A stretch of 64,000 nucleotides of DNA from Aureimonas sp. AU12 (lineage in GTDB: Bacteria; Pseudomonadota; Alphaproteobacteria; Rhizobiales; Rhizobiaceae): the NCBI RefSeq assembly GCF_001463705.1, contig NZ_BBWH01000024.1:151312-215311 (forward strand). Reading direction: 5' to 3'. Shown piece by piece: positions 54,889 to 63,711 of this stretch; within the stretch, counting starts at the first letter, position 1, and every line of letters begins with the position of its first letter. The notes below the pieces were generated by a model. The model was not told the origin of the DNA. It did not search any database and saw only the letters and a program-made list of their open reading frames with translations. The position numbers and the translations under genes were made by a program.

Positions 54889-55887
54889 TCAGTTCTTGCC
54901 GACGAAGGCCAGCGTGGCGTCGAAGAACGCCTGGTCCTTCACGAGGCCCGCGAAGTCCCCGTAGAGGGTCCGCGCCACGCCGACGAAGGCGTCGCGCTCG
55001 GTGGGCTGCAGTTCGGTGATCTCCATGCCGTTGCTCTTCAACGTGTCCAGCGACTTGGCGATGTCGGCCGCATCGTTCTCGGCCTTCCAAGTCTCCGTCT
55101 CGACCGCCGCCTCCCGGATCGCCGTCTTGTGCGCCTCGCTTAAGGCCTCGAAGCGGGCGGGGTTGAAGCCGAGCACCCAGGCATCGGCGATGTGGTTGCT
55201 CATGGTGAGGTATTTCTGGACCTCGTAGAGCCGCGCGCTGACAGGCACGTTGACCGGATTCTCCTGGCCGTCGACGACGCCGAGCTGCAGGGCGTTGTAG
55301 ACCTCGGCGAAGGCCATCGGTGTCGGCGCCGCGCCCATCGCGCCGAAGAACTTCACCCAGAGCGGGTTGTTGGGCACGCGCAGCTTCAGGCCCTTGATGT
55401 CGGCGGGCGCGCGGATGACCCGCTTCGAGTTGGTGATCTGCCGGAAGGGCCGGGACCACAGGTCGACCGCCTCGATGCCGATGCCGGAGAGCTCGGTGCG
55501 CAACATGTCTCCCTGCGCGCCGGCAAGATAGGCACGAAGCTGGTCGACGTCGTTGAAGAGATAGGGGATCGCGATGGCCGAGAACTTCGGCTCGAAGGTC
55601 GCATAGAGCGAGGTCGAGAGCACGAGCGCATCGAGCGAGCCGCCCGCAAGCTGCTTGACCGCCGCCGACGGATCGCCGCCGTAGAGCGTGCCGTTCGCGA
55701 AGACCTTCATCGTCAGGTCGCCGTTGGTCTTCTTGGAGACGAGGTCGGCGAAGTGGTTGGCGGCGATCGTAATCTCGGAAATGTCCGAGTCCGGCGTCGA
55801 TAGCGTGAGCGTTTCGGCCTTGAGCATCGTCGACGAGCAGAGAAGCATCGCGGCAGCGGCGAATGCGCTGAGAAGCTTGTGGATCAT
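54889..55887 (-). CDS. dctP: TRAP transporter substrate-binding protein (DctP)
   Basis: A 332-residue periplasmic binding protein with signal peptide (about residues 1-24, LKAE) and the DctP pattern ANHFADLVSKKTNGDLTMKV, RAPADIKGLKLRVPNNPLWV and YNALQLGVVDGQENPV. The conserved carboxylate-binding Arg falls in KLRVPNN. GGGAGG precedes ATG 55887. TRAP binding proteins take organic acids; a small hydroxy or sugar acid would suit the dehydrogenases upstream. Confidence 0.92.
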   Translation of the reverse strand: MIHKLLSAFAAAAMLLCSSTMLKAETLTLSTPDSDISEITIAANHFADLVSKKTNGDLTMKVFANGTLYGGDPSAAVKQLAGGSLDALVLSTSLYATFEPKFSAIAIPYLFNDVDQLRAYLAGAQGDMLRTELSGIGIEAVDLWSRPFRQITNSKRVIRAPADIKGLKLRVPNNPLWVKFFGAMGAAPTPMAFAEVYNALQLGVVDGQENPVNVPVSARLYEVQKYLTMSNHIADAWVLGFNPARFEALSEAHKTAIREAAVETETWKAENDAADIAKSLDTLKSNGMEITELQPTERDAFVGVARTLYGDFAGLVKDQAFFDATLAFVGKN

Positions 55888-55915
55888 GGCGGTTCCTCCC
55901 GGTTGGTCTTCTGTC

Positions 55916-56821
55916 TCAGATGCGCGACGCCGTCTCTCCCAAGCCGTTCGCGCGTTTGATTTCCTTGATGAGGGCGCTGTGGTCGAGGTCGCCCCCGCCC
56001 TTGTCCACCATCGAGCGGAAAAGTGCATCGACCGTCCGCGCCAGCGGCAGGTCGAGCGTGTAGGCACGGGCGACGTCGAGCGCGGCCCCCGTGTCCTTGA
56101 TCTGGTACTTGGCGGGGCCGCCGGGACGAAAGTCTCCCGTGACCATGCGCAGTCCGTGCTGGCGAAGTACGGTGGAATCGGCAAAGCCGCCGAGGAGCGC
56201 CTCGCGGACGCGGGCGGGATCGGCTCCGCCGCTCTCGGCCAAAACGAGCGCCTCCGCCACGGCGCCGATCGTCGTGGCGACGATCAACTGGTTGGCGAGC
56301 TTGGTCAGCGATCCCGCGCCGACCGGCCCGACATGCGTCGGCCGGCCGAGCGCTGCGAAGACGCCCGACAGCTGCGAGACGGTATCGTCCAGCCCGCCCG
56401 CCATGATGGCGAGCGTCCCGTCACGGGCGCCGGCTTCCCCGCCCGATACCGGAGCATCGACGTATCGAAGACCGAGCGCCTCGGCCTGGCAAGCCTGATC
56501 CCGAGCCATGTCCGGTGCGATCGAACTCATGACGAGGAGGATCGCGCCCGGCTTCATCGCCTTCGCGGCGCCATCGTCCCCGAAGAGAACGTCGTCGCAG
56601 ACCGGGCCGGAGCTCAGCATGCAGACGAGGACATCGGCGTTCAAGGCCGCGTCCTTCGGAGTGCCGGCGCGGCGGACGCCGAACCGGCCGAGCGCGTCCG
56701 CCTTGTCCTGGCTCCTGTTCCAGGCGGTGACCTCGAAACCGCCGTCTGCGAGGCGGCGGGCCATGGGCCCGCCCATGATCCCGGTGCCGACGAAGCCGAT
56801 CCGGCGGACGGTCTCACCCAT
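55916..56821 (-). CDS. NAD(P)-dependent beta-hydroxyacid dehydrogenase (GarR/HIBADH family)
   Basis: A 301-residue enzyme: Rossmann start IGFVGTGIMGGPMARRL, substrate motif YVDAPVSGGEAGARDGTLAI and the catalytic Lys region VGAGSLTKLANQLIVAT. This is the 2-hydroxy-3-oxopropionate reductase/3-hydroxyisobutyrate dehydrogenase family; tetronate dehydrogenases belong here too. The start overlaps the upstream stop by 8 bp. It lies just before the TRAP genes, so it probably oxidises or reduces the imported acid or its product. Confidence 0.88.
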   Translation of the reverse strand: MGETVRRIGFVGTGIMGGPMARRLADGGFEVTAWNRSQDKADALGRFGVRRAGTPKDAALNADVLVCMLSSGPVCDDVLFGDDGAAKAMKPGAILLVMSSIAPDMARDQACQAEALGLRYVDAPVSGGEAGARDGTLAIMAGGLDDTVSQLSGVFAALGRPTHVGPVGAGSLTKLANQLIVATTIGAVAEALVLAESGGADPARVREALLGGFADSTVLRQHGLRMVTGDFRPGGPAKYQIKDTGAALDVARAYTLDLPLARTVDALFRSMVDKGGGDLDHSALIKEIKRANGLGETASRI

Positions 56822-57143
56822 GGGGATGATGCCTTGCCGCGAAGCGGACCGGGCGCTCGTCCACGACGAGCGCGGGGAAGGCAGCCTGGAACCGCTTCAG
56901 GTGCGGCGCGTCGAGATGCCGGTCGAAGGCCGCGCGATCGTCGTAGACCTCGTAGAAGACGACCGCATTCGCCTCGCCCTCCACCGCCACGACGTCGAAC
57001 TGGCGGCAGCCGGGCTCGTCGGCGATGGAATGCCGGGCGTCGTCCGAGGCCGCGTCGAGAAAGGCCGCCATCGAGTCCGCCTTCACGTGGAATTCGGTAA
57101 TGACGACGAAGGCGCCGGGGAAGGTTGTGCTCGCCTCGCTCAT
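56814..57143 (-). CDS. Antibiotic-biosynthesis-monooxygenase (ABM/YgiN) family protein
   Basis: A 109-residue single-domain ABM protein: VVITEFHVKADSMAAFLDAA, EPGCRQFDVVAVEGEANAVV, FYEVYDDRAAFDRHLDAPHL. The fold is a dimeric ferredoxin-like barrel. Small members are often found in sugar-acid operons and may be isomerases or handle aldehydes rather than be monooxygenases. ATGA overlaps the SAF-domain dehydrogenase stop. The reaction is unknown. Confidence 0.82.
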   Translation of the reverse strand: MSEASTTFPGAFVVITEFHVKADSMAAFLDAASDDARHSIADEPGCRQFDVVAVEGEANAVVFYEVYDDRAAFDRHLDAPHLKRFQAAFPALVVDERPVRFAARHHPHG

Positions 57144-58504
57144 TCGGCCGCCGCCGAAACCTGCGCCGGGCGATCGCTCTCCTCCATCTCCTTGCGCAGG
57201 GCGACGACGTCGAGGTCGGCGGTGAGGTCGACGTCGTCGAAGCTGACGATCTGGTCCTTCTCGATCGGGCGCTTCAGCTTGACGTGATGCGCGAGGCCGA
57301 TCGGCAGGGCCTTCAGCGACAGGCTGCGCGTTGCCGGAATGGCGTTCGCCCAGACCGCGTAGCCGCCCTCTCCATCCAGCATCTCGCCGGGCTTCATCGC
57401 CTTCTTGGCGGTCGCCACCGCGTCGCCGCGGAACTCCTTCGAAGAGCCCGTCGCCTCGCCGCGCAGGACGGCGGACAGCACGCTGATCGAGGTCTCCAGA
57501 CCGATGATGTGGAACGGGCGCCACATGGAGCCGTACCAGCCGGAGGGATCGGTCAGGAGGCCATACTGCTTGAAGCAGGCACGGGAATACTCGTTGTGCG
57601 CCTTGATCGTCACGAAGACGCCGTAGCGGATGTTGTTGAAGACTTCGCGCCCGTCCGGCTCCTGGCTGGCGGCGATGTCGACGAGACCGGAGCGGGCCAT
57701 GCGGCCGCCGTCCGCCACCGGGCGGAATACGCGGGCGAGATCATGCAGGCCGGACGGCGGGAAGGCCAGCCCGTCGTCGGGGCAGTCGAGCCCGGTACCG
57801 TTGGCGACAGCCGCCATCTCGATCGCGGCCTTGGTGCCGTCGGTGAAGGAGTTGTACATCTTCGGGTTGAAGTCGCCGGCCGCGACCTCCTCGTCGGTCC
57901 AGCCGAAGAAGCCCCAGACCGTGTCGGGGGTCGAGTAGCGGTAGCGCGGCTCGAAGTTCATGCCCTTGCCGGCGGCCGTCACTTCGAAGCCGGTGGCGCG
58001 CGCCCAGTCGACGAGTTCGCAAATCAGCGCCGGCTGGTCGCCATAGGCCATGGAGTAGACGACGCCCTTCTGGCGCGCCTTCTCGGCGAGGATCGGTCCG
58101 CACATGACGTCGGCCTCGACGTTCACCATGACGACGTGCTTGCCGGCCTCGATCGCGGCCAGCGCATGGCGCGTGCCGGCGATGGGGTGGCCCGTCGCCT
58201 CGATGACGCAGTCGATCTCGTCGCAGGCCAGCATGGCCGCGACGTCGTCGGTGACGAAAGTCGTGCCCTCGCGAACCGCTTCGCCGGCGCTCTTCGCGGC
58301 ATAGCGTTCCGCCGGCCAGCCGACACGCTCGAGTGAGGTGCGTGCCTTCGAGACGTCGAGATCGGCGACGGCGACCATGTGATAGCCGGCGATGCGCTGG
58401 GCCTGGCTGAGAACCATCGAGCCGAACTTGCCGGCGCCGATGAGGCCGACGCGGACAGGGCGGCCCTCGGCGGCGCGGGCGGCGAGCAGGGAGTAGAGAT
58501 TCAT
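57140..58504 (-). CDS. NAD(P)-binding oxidoreductase with C-terminal SAF-like domain
   Basis: A 454-residue protein. The N-terminal Rossmann fold (PVRVGLIGAGKFGSMVLSQA) resembles homoserine dehydrogenase and Gfo/Idh enzymes. VIEATGHPIAGTRHALAAIE and HVVMVNVEADVMCGPILAEK lie in the middle. The last 60 residues (LKRPIEKDQIVSFDDVDLTA) look like an SAF domain. Family members sit in operons for sugar-acid and tetronate catabolism, but no precise reaction is agreed. GAGGACCGTC precedes ATG 58504. It is the first gene of the TRAP operon and is divergent from the LysR gene. Confidence 0.8.
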   Translation of the reverse strand: MNLYSLLAARAAEGRPVRVGLIGAGKFGSMVLSQAQRIAGYHMVAVADLDVSKARTSLERVGWPAERYAAKSAGEAVREGTTFVTDDVAAMLACDEIDCVIEATGHPIAGTRHALAAIEAGKHVVMVNVEADVMCGPILAEKARQKGVVYSMAYGDQPALICELVDWARATGFEVTAAGKGMNFEPRYRYSTPDTVWGFFGWTDEEVAAGDFNPKMYNSFTDGTKAAIEMAAVANGTGLDCPDDGLAFPPSGLHDLARVFRPVADGGRMARSGLVDIAASQEPDGREVFNNIRYGVFVTIKAHNEYSRACFKQYGLLTDPSGWYGSMWRPFHIIGLETSISVLSAVLRGEATGSSKEFRGDAVATAKKAMKPGEMLDGEGGYAVWANAIPATRSLSLKALPIGLAHHVKLKRPIEKDQIVSFDDVDLTADLDVVALRKEMEESDRPAQVSAAAE

Positions 58505-59129
58505 GACGGTCCTCGAAGCATGGGAACGGGTCATCCGGTCCGCGCTGGACGCGATCCGGGCCGGGTTCGAACAAGCCTTCGCACCACGCGCCGGCTGCGG
58601 CAGGGTTCGAAGAGTGGAAGGGTTTGGCGCAAGCGCGCTGCTCCGGCGCCGTGCGAACGGCGACAAACGGCAGCAATCTGGTTTCCTCCGCCGGCTCTTG
58701 CGCCGGTCTTGATGGCCGAGACTTGGTGTCGGCCTTGGCAGCGAACCTATGACGCGGCGACCGCTTAGCGCAATTTAGAGTTTTTTCGGATTCGTTTAGC
58801 GCAGCTACATATTCGCGACGCTTCAATCGCGCCGATATGCGGGACCAGAACCTTGGAGTCGTTGGATACTCCACCCGGCAGGGCTGTCGAAGCCGTGGCC
58901 TAACCCTGGCAGACGTTCGCGCTTGGCGAGCGATAGGACGGCATTCCAACCTTGGCGACTCCGCCGGCCGCCGTGCAAAGCAGATGGGCTCCGTTCGGCC
59001 GAAGCCGGGCACGCCCGTCGTTAGAAAAGCGTCGGATGTGTTGCGCGGTCTGTTGGTCTGCCTAAAGGTTCAGGTTGGCGCCCACGTGGCGCCATCACCC
59101 CGTTCCCTTCTCCGATTCCCGAGCAGGCC
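58505..59129. other. Divergent control region of the TRAP operon and LysR gene
   Basis: 625 bp with no gene I can support. A direct repeat TTAGCGCA (58765-58772 and 58796-58803, three helical turns apart) lies in an AT-richer patch about 260 bp before the operon start. It may be the LysR-binding region. Confidence 0.5.
58765..58803. promoter_or_regulatory. Direct repeat, possible LysR-binding region
   Basis: TTAGCGCA occurs at 58765-58772 and again at 58796-58803. The 31-bp spacing puts both on the same DNA face. The stretch between is AT-rich (TTTAGAGTTTTTTCGG). LysR regulators of divergent operons bind in such positions; binding here is inference. Confidence 0.4.
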
Positions 59130-60026
59130 ATGCAGCTTCCCGTCAGAGCGATCTGGGTGTTCCATACCGTGGCGAAGGCCGGCAGCGTCTCGCGGGCCGC
59201 CGAGGAACTCGGGGTCACGCCATCGGCCGTGAGCCAGCAGATCCAGGCGCTGGAGGTACAACTGGGCCTCTCGCTGATGCACAAGACCGGTCGCCGTGTC
59301 GCGCTGACGGAAGCCGGGGAGCGGTACTTCGCGACGATCAGCGACGAGATCGGGCGGATCGGCGAGGCGACGTCGGCCATTCGCGGCTATCGGTCCGTCA
59401 CCTCGCTGACCGTGCGCGCCACCCCGACGCTCTCGAACAAATGGCTGCTGCCCCGACTGCAGACGTTTCTCGACCTCCATCCCGACATCGAGATCCGGAT
59501 CGACGGGACGAACGAGCCGACGGACTTCAACCGCGAAATCGTCGATGTCGAGATCCGGCACGGCGACGGACGGTGGCCCGGCCTGTTCGTGGAGGGCATG
59601 GGCGAGGAGACCTTCGTGCCGGCTTGCGCGCCCCAACTGGCGGCGGCCGGCAGCCTGATGCCCGAGGATCTGACGCGCCACCGGCTCATCCACTCCGTCA
59701 AGTCGCAGGCCCAATGGGGTCGTTGGTTCTCCGAGGTCGGCGTCCTTCCGGCCGAGCGCTGGCGTCGCCTGTTCTTCGATCGCAGCCACATGGCCATCGA
59801 CGCCGCCTGCGGCGGCATGGGCATCGCCCTGGAAAGCATGACGATGATGGAACGCGAGTTCGCGTCCGGCACCCTCGTCTGCCCCGTGGCGGAGCCGCCC
59901 CGGATCGCGATCGTGACGCAATGGATCGTCTGTCCGCGTGACCACCTGCGCCACAAGAAGGTTCAGACGTTCCTTGAATGGCTTCGAAGCCATCGCGATT
60001 CATCGGGCACGCTGCTCCCTCGATAA
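59130..60026 (+). CDS. LysR-family transcriptional regulator (GcvA-like)
   Basis: A 298-residue regulator. The HTH is at residues about 10-40 (FHTVAKAGSVSRAAEELGVT, PSAVSQQIQALEVQLGLSLM), the linker carries RRVALTEAGERYFATISDEI, and the effector domain reads ATPTLSNKWLLPRLQTFLDL, LHPDIEIRIDG as in GcvA-type members. Divergent from the TRAP operon, it most likely controls that operon in response to its substrate. Confidence 0.9.
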   Translation: MQLPVRAIWVFHTVAKAGSVSRAAEELGVTPSAVSQQIQALEVQLGLSLMHKTGRRVALTEAGERYFATISDEIGRIGEATSAIRGYRSVTSLTVRATPTLSNKWLLPRLQTFLDLHPDIEIRIDGTNEPTDFNREIVDVEIRHGDGRWPGLFVEGMGEETFVPACAPQLAAAGSLMPEDLTRHRLIHSVKSQAQWGRWFSEVGVLPAERWRRLFFDRSHMAIDAACGGMGIALESMTMMEREFASGTLVCPVAEPPRIAIVTQWIVCPRDHLRHKKVQTFLEWLRSHRDSSGTLLPR

Positions 60027-60527
60027 GTTCCTGCCCCACGGGTGCAGAAGGGGGACCGGCCTTCGGGAAGCGATCGTCGGCCGAGGTCGGCGCAACCCAG
60101 GATGTCGGCCTCAAGCTTGGCAGTCCTTGTCGCGACCCGTTGCCAAGTCTCCTTCCCGATGCTGTGTTGTCTTAGGGACACCGAGACCTTGCTGGCCGCC
60201 ATGCAGGAGCGATTCCCCTGTATGGTCGGCGAAATGGAGACATGATTTGGGGTCGGTTCTCCTCACCGTTGAAAGGGATCAGGCCGAACCCCGGCTCGTG
60301 GTCGCCGCTACGATCATGCTTCGTCCGCTTTCGGACGGGGTTGGCAGACCCTCCGACATCGAATTTCGAGACCCAGTGCAGAACATTCGGGTTGGCGGGC
60401 TCGACATCTCGGGGAACATCGACGTCGTGATCGCGGTGCCCGCCCTAGACGCTTGGACCAGCCGTGAATTCTGCGTCTCTCTTGTCGGCAGGAGCGCGCC
60501 GACGAACCGCGCATTGTCGGCAAACGC
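60027..60527. other. Intergenic region before the YcaO gene
   Basis: 501 bp with small open frames but none with a good ribosome-binding site or a leader-core composition that would mark a RiPP precursor. I looked here for a precursor peptide for the YcaO-TfuA pair and found no convincing one. Confidence 0.45.
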
Positions 60528-61730
60528 TTGATCGCGATTGGCCATCCTTCCCATTTCGGCCGCACCTGCGACCCCGCCGAAACCGTCCGACGTCTCCAAC
60601 CGCATTGGCGAGAACTCGGGATCACGCGACTTGCGAGGCAGACCGGTCTCGATCGCATCGGCATTCCGGTCTGGGCCGCCATGCGCCCCAATTCGCGATC
60701 CCTGGCCGTCAATCAGGGGAAGGGGATCGACGACGATGCAGCCCGCGCCTCCGCGATCATGGAGGCCGCGGAATATGCCATCGCGGAGCGACCGGACGCA
60801 CCGATCCACCTCGCGACGAAGGCCGATCTCATCGCCCGCGGCAATCGTGTCTTCGAGCCCCATCGCCAGATGGCGAACGGGGCATCGATTCCCGATGACC
60901 GCGAACTGCAATGGCTTCGAGGGCGCCAGTTCATCGGAGGCGGACCGGTTTGGGTGCCTCTCGAGGCGGCCCGGCTGGATCACACGACGCAGGTCTTCGG
61001 CGGTCTGGTGCGCTCGTCGAACGGATTGGCGTCCGGCAACAACGACGACGAAGCCGTCCTGCACGGGGTCTGCGAACTCATCGAGCGGGACGCCACGACC
61101 TTCCTCAGCTTGCGCTCGCCCCGCCATATCCTTGGCTCGCGGCTCGATCCGTCATCGTTCGAGAGCCACACAATCCATCAGCTGTGCGGGCATCTCGCCG
61201 ATGCGGACGTTCAACTCGACCTCTTCGACCTGACCACGGAGATCGGTGTTCCCGTGATTCATGCGGTGGTTCGAGACACCCGGGTTGCACCCCACCGACA
61301 GTTCGACCTTGCGGCGGGATCGGGCTGCCATCCCTTCGCGCCTCATGCGGCCGTGCGGGCGATCACCGAAGCCGTCCAAACTCGCGTCACCAACATTTCG
61401 GGCGCGAGGGACGACTTCGATCCCCGGGATTATCATGAGCCTCTTCGAAAAACCCTCGACGTCTATCTCGACGCATCGCGGTCGCCGGCGGCCACGATGG
61501 CCCCGGCGTCGATCGTCGGCGCGTCCGCAACTCCAACGGAGACGATCGAGGCCATCTCGATGCGGCTACGCCGGACCGGCATCGTCGACCTGCCGATCGT
61601 ATTCCTGGGAGGCGCAAGGCAGGACATCTCGGTCATCAAGGCGTTCGCACCGATGCTGGAGGACCGGCCGACGAACCGGTTCTGGAGACCAGGGCCGCGA
61701 GCCGCCAACGCCATGATGCGCCTGTGGTGA
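60528..61730 (+). CDS. YcaO-domain protein
   Basis: A 400-residue YcaO protein. ATP-binding landmarks are ASAIMEAAEYAIAERP, SSNGLASGNNDDEAVLHGVC with ELIERDATTF, and AITEAVQTRV. YcaO enzymes use ATP to activate peptide backbone amides. With a TfuA partner they install thioamides, as in archaeal methyl-CoM reductase and some RiPPs. The start is uncertain: TTG 60528 has no strong ribosome-binding site, and the open frame runs back to 60468 with only ATT/CTG codons. The stop overlaps the TfuA start (GTGA). Confidence 0.83.
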   Translation: MIAIGHPSHFGRTCDPAETVRRLQPHWRELGITRLARQTGLDRIGIPVWAAMRPNSRSLAVNQGKGIDDDAARASAIMEAAEYAIAERPDAPIHLATKADLIARGNRVFEPHRQMANGASIPDDRELQWLRGRQFIGGGPVWVPLEAARLDHTTQVFGGLVRSSNGLASGNNDDEAVLHGVCELIERDATTFLSLRSPRHILGSRLDPSSFESHTIHQLCGHLADADVQLDLFDLTTEIGVPVIHAVVRDTRVAPHRQFDLAAGSGCHPFAPHAAVRAITEAVQTRVTNISGARDDFDPRDYHEPLRKTLDVYLDASRSPAATMAPASIVGASATPTETIEAISMRLRRTGIVDLPIVFLGGARQDISVIKAFAPMLEDRPTNRFWRPGPRAANAMMRLW

Positions 61731-62440
61731 AGATCCTCTTTGCGGGCCCGAGCCTCCACGGCTGCGATCTCGCGGGAACGGGCATCCGCGTTCGACCGCC
61801 CGCCCGGCAGGGAGATCTGCAATCGGCCGTTCTGGATGGCGCAAACGTCATTGGCCTCGTCGACGGCGTGTTCGAGACGGTGGCCGCCGTCTGGCACAAG
61901 GAAATCCTCTTCGCCCTCTCGCAAGGCGTCGTCGTTCTGGGCGCGGCGTCCATGGGCGCGTTGCGCGCCGCTGAATGCAAGCCATTCGGGATGATGCCGA
62001 TCGGCGAGATCGCGGAGCGCTACGCTCGCGGCCTTCTCGACGATGATGCCGCCGTCGCGCAGTTGCATGCTCCCGCAGAACTCGGGTTTCTGCCGCTGAC
62101 GCAGGCGCTGGTCGACTGCGAAGCTGCCATCGAGGCACTGTCGTCGTCGGGCCGACTTCAGAGGGATGAAGCGTCCGCGCTTTTGGCGTCGGCCAGGTCA
62201 TTGTTTTTCAAGTTGCGAACCTGGCGTGCCGTCATCCGACAGGCGGGCTACAGCGGGGCGAAAGCTGCAGAATTGCGCGCGATCCTCGAACAGGGCGGGC
62301 CAGGCTTGAAGCGCCGCGATGCCTTGAGCCTGGTGAACGTCATGACAGGTCTGCCCGACAGGCGGTCCGACGTGAAGCCCGAATGGTCCCTCTCCAGAAC
62401 GCCTGCTTGGATCAAGACGCTAGAAACCAGGGAACTCTAG
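61727..62440 (+). CDS. TfuA-like core domain protein
   Basis: A 237-residue TfuA protein: ILFAGPSLHG at the N-terminus, DGVFETVAAVWHKEILFALS, QGVVVLGAASMGALRAAECK. TfuA is named from trifolitoxin biosynthesis and partners YcaO in thioamide formation. GTG 61727 overlaps the YcaO stop by GTGA; GTG 61724 is equally possible. Translational coupling implies a 1:1 complex. A strong hairpin follows at 62512-62542. Confidence 0.88.
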   Translation: MKILFAGPSLHGCDLAGTGIRVRPPARQGDLQSAVLDGANVIGLVDGVFETVAAVWHKEILFALSQGVVVLGAASMGALRAAECKPFGMMPIGEIAERYARGLLDDDAAVAQLHAPAELGFLPLTQALVDCEAAIEALSSSGRLQRDEASALLASARSLFFKLRTWRAVIRQAGYSGAKAAELRAILEQGGPGLKRRDALSLVNVMTGLPDRRSDVKPEWSLSRTPAWIKTLETREL

Positions 62441-62511
62441 CGACTTCATTCAATCGGAACGGCTGTCAGATCTTGTGGCGCGATTAAGACTTGCACCGAC
62501 CAGTACGACAA

Positions 62512-62542
62512 ACTTCAACGCCGCCTGATGCGGCGTTGAAGT
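62512..62542. terminator. Strong bidirectional hairpin between TfuA and the small minus-strand gene
   Basis: ACTTCAACGCCGC-CTGAT-GCGGCGTTGAAGT: perfect 13-bp arms around a five-base loop in the 136-bp gap between converging genes. There is no T-tract, but position and strength favour termination in both directions. Confidence 0.7.
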
Positions 62543-62576
62543 CGATCTCGGATCCTATGGTGCGGACTGCCAGACC

Positions 62577-62810
62577 TCAACTGAACTGGCGGCTGACGGG
62601 GCCCTCGGACTCGTTGACGACCACGGCGACATCGATATCCCTGATCACGGTGTACCCGTTCCCTCGCAGCGTGGGGATCGCACTCAGGCTGGCCGACCCT
62701 TCGTTGTCAGCGCTTTCGTCGGCGACGAAGGGTTCAACCGTCTTGTTCTCAGTATCGACGATCCAAAGCCGCTCCTGATCGCTCTTCTGACCGATGATAA
62801 AGATCGCCAT
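62577..62810 (-). CDS. Small conserved-looking protein, function unknown
   Basis: A 77-residue acidic protein starting at ATG 62810 with a very strong AGGAGG site seven bases or so upstream. Pattern: AIFIIGQKSDQERLWIVDTE, then a Glu/Asp-rich middle (PFVADESADNEGSAS) and VIRDIDVAVVV. No signal peptide or membrane helix. I do not recognise a family. It converges on the YcaO-TfuA pair. It does not look like a RiPP precursor, since it has no Cys and no leader-type helix. Confidence 0.6.
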   Translation of the reverse strand: MAIFIIGQKSDQERLWIVDTENKTVEPFVADESADNEGSASLSAIPTLRGNGYTVIRDIDVAVVVNESEGPVSRQFS

Positions 62811-63190
62811 CCTTGACCCTCCTGCCTCACCGAAATCCGGCTCCGCTTCGTGCATTGGCACCCGAGGCAACAAGGAATGTAGACCGCAACGCAATCGCTG
62901 CAAGCCGATTTGGAATGCAAAAATCGGGTTGAACTCTTAACGTGCGAGGGACGAACGACGCCGCTTCGCGATGACAACCGATCATGGCCATACACGCGGG
63001 GGTCAAAGTAAATGCGTCCGTGCCGTTTCATCTACGCAGAATGAAGGGCCACGCCTCCGTAGTTCTCAAGATCGATAAATTGACACAATATCGAACAAAG
63101 GACAGGGAGTTCGATTTCTCCGAGCTTAGTATCGTAGGGAAGGCAGGCACGATCAGCGGATCGTCGGGAGTATTACAGCTTAGAGCTAAA
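62811..63190. other. Intergenic region between the small gene and tRNA-Ser
   Basis: 380 bp holding the upstream region of the small minus-strand gene and the 3' flank of the tRNA. No gene recognised. The stretch is AT-richer than average. Confidence 0.45.
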
Positions 63191-63280
63191 TGGCGGAGGG
63201 AGCGGGATTCGAACCCGCGATACGGTTTCCCGTATACACACTTTCCAGGCGTGCGCCTTCAACCACTCGGCCACCCCTCC
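63191..63280 (-). tRNA. tRNA-Ser (anticodon GGA)
   Basis: The minus strand folds as a class II tRNA of 90 bases: acceptor GGAGGGG..., D-arm GGCCGAGTGGTTGAAGGC, anticodon loop CTGGAAA (GGA, reading UCC/UCU), a long variable arm (TGTATACGGGAAACCGTAT), T-loop GGTTCGAATCC and an encoded CCA end. The long variable arm and identity bases are those of serine tRNAs. Confidence 0.95.
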
Positions 63281-63711
63281 ATGCCGTCGCGTCGCGGGGT
63301 TCAAGAACCCGAGCCTTCGCGCCGAGGTGCGCCCCGGACCGGTCGGCGCCTTCTATCGTCGGAACGGCTCGCGTGGCAAGCGCCTAAATGCGACGGCGGG
63401 TGATTTCCCGGGGCGCTGTAGCGGCCTTGCGTGCCGGAGTCCGGTTGGGACGCTGCGCACGGTGCGGGCCGGGCAAAGCGCATACCGTTCTCGTCAGGGC
63501 GGACGCCGCTCTGAACGGCGGTGTCCCAATGCCTGGCCGCGTTGAAGACGGACGGCGGGTTTGCCATATGATGAGCCGGTGATCGACTGTGGGAGGATGG
63601 TCGGGCGACCAATGCTTTTACGCGGAAGTTTGATTGAGCGGTGAACGGTCGGCGACGAGCGGGATGGATTGGAGGCCACTTCGGGGCGGCGTCTGGCGGA
63701 AGGGATAGCGT
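63281..63711. other. Intergenic region upstream of the last gene
   Basis: 431 bp with the tRNA promoter region and the promoter of the following gene. Several open frames exist but none has a family signature. Nothing else is visible. Confidence 0.45.

Noticed and set aside
59963..60202. A 79-codon minus-strand frame (with QHSIGKETWQRVATR) after the LysR gene
   Set aside because: It looked gene-like at first, but no family or ribosome-binding site supports it, and it overlaps the LysR 3' end.
62984..63403. A plus-strand frame of 139 codons spanning the tRNA
   Set aside because: It runs through the antisense of tRNA-Ser, a known artefact of tRNA-containing frames.
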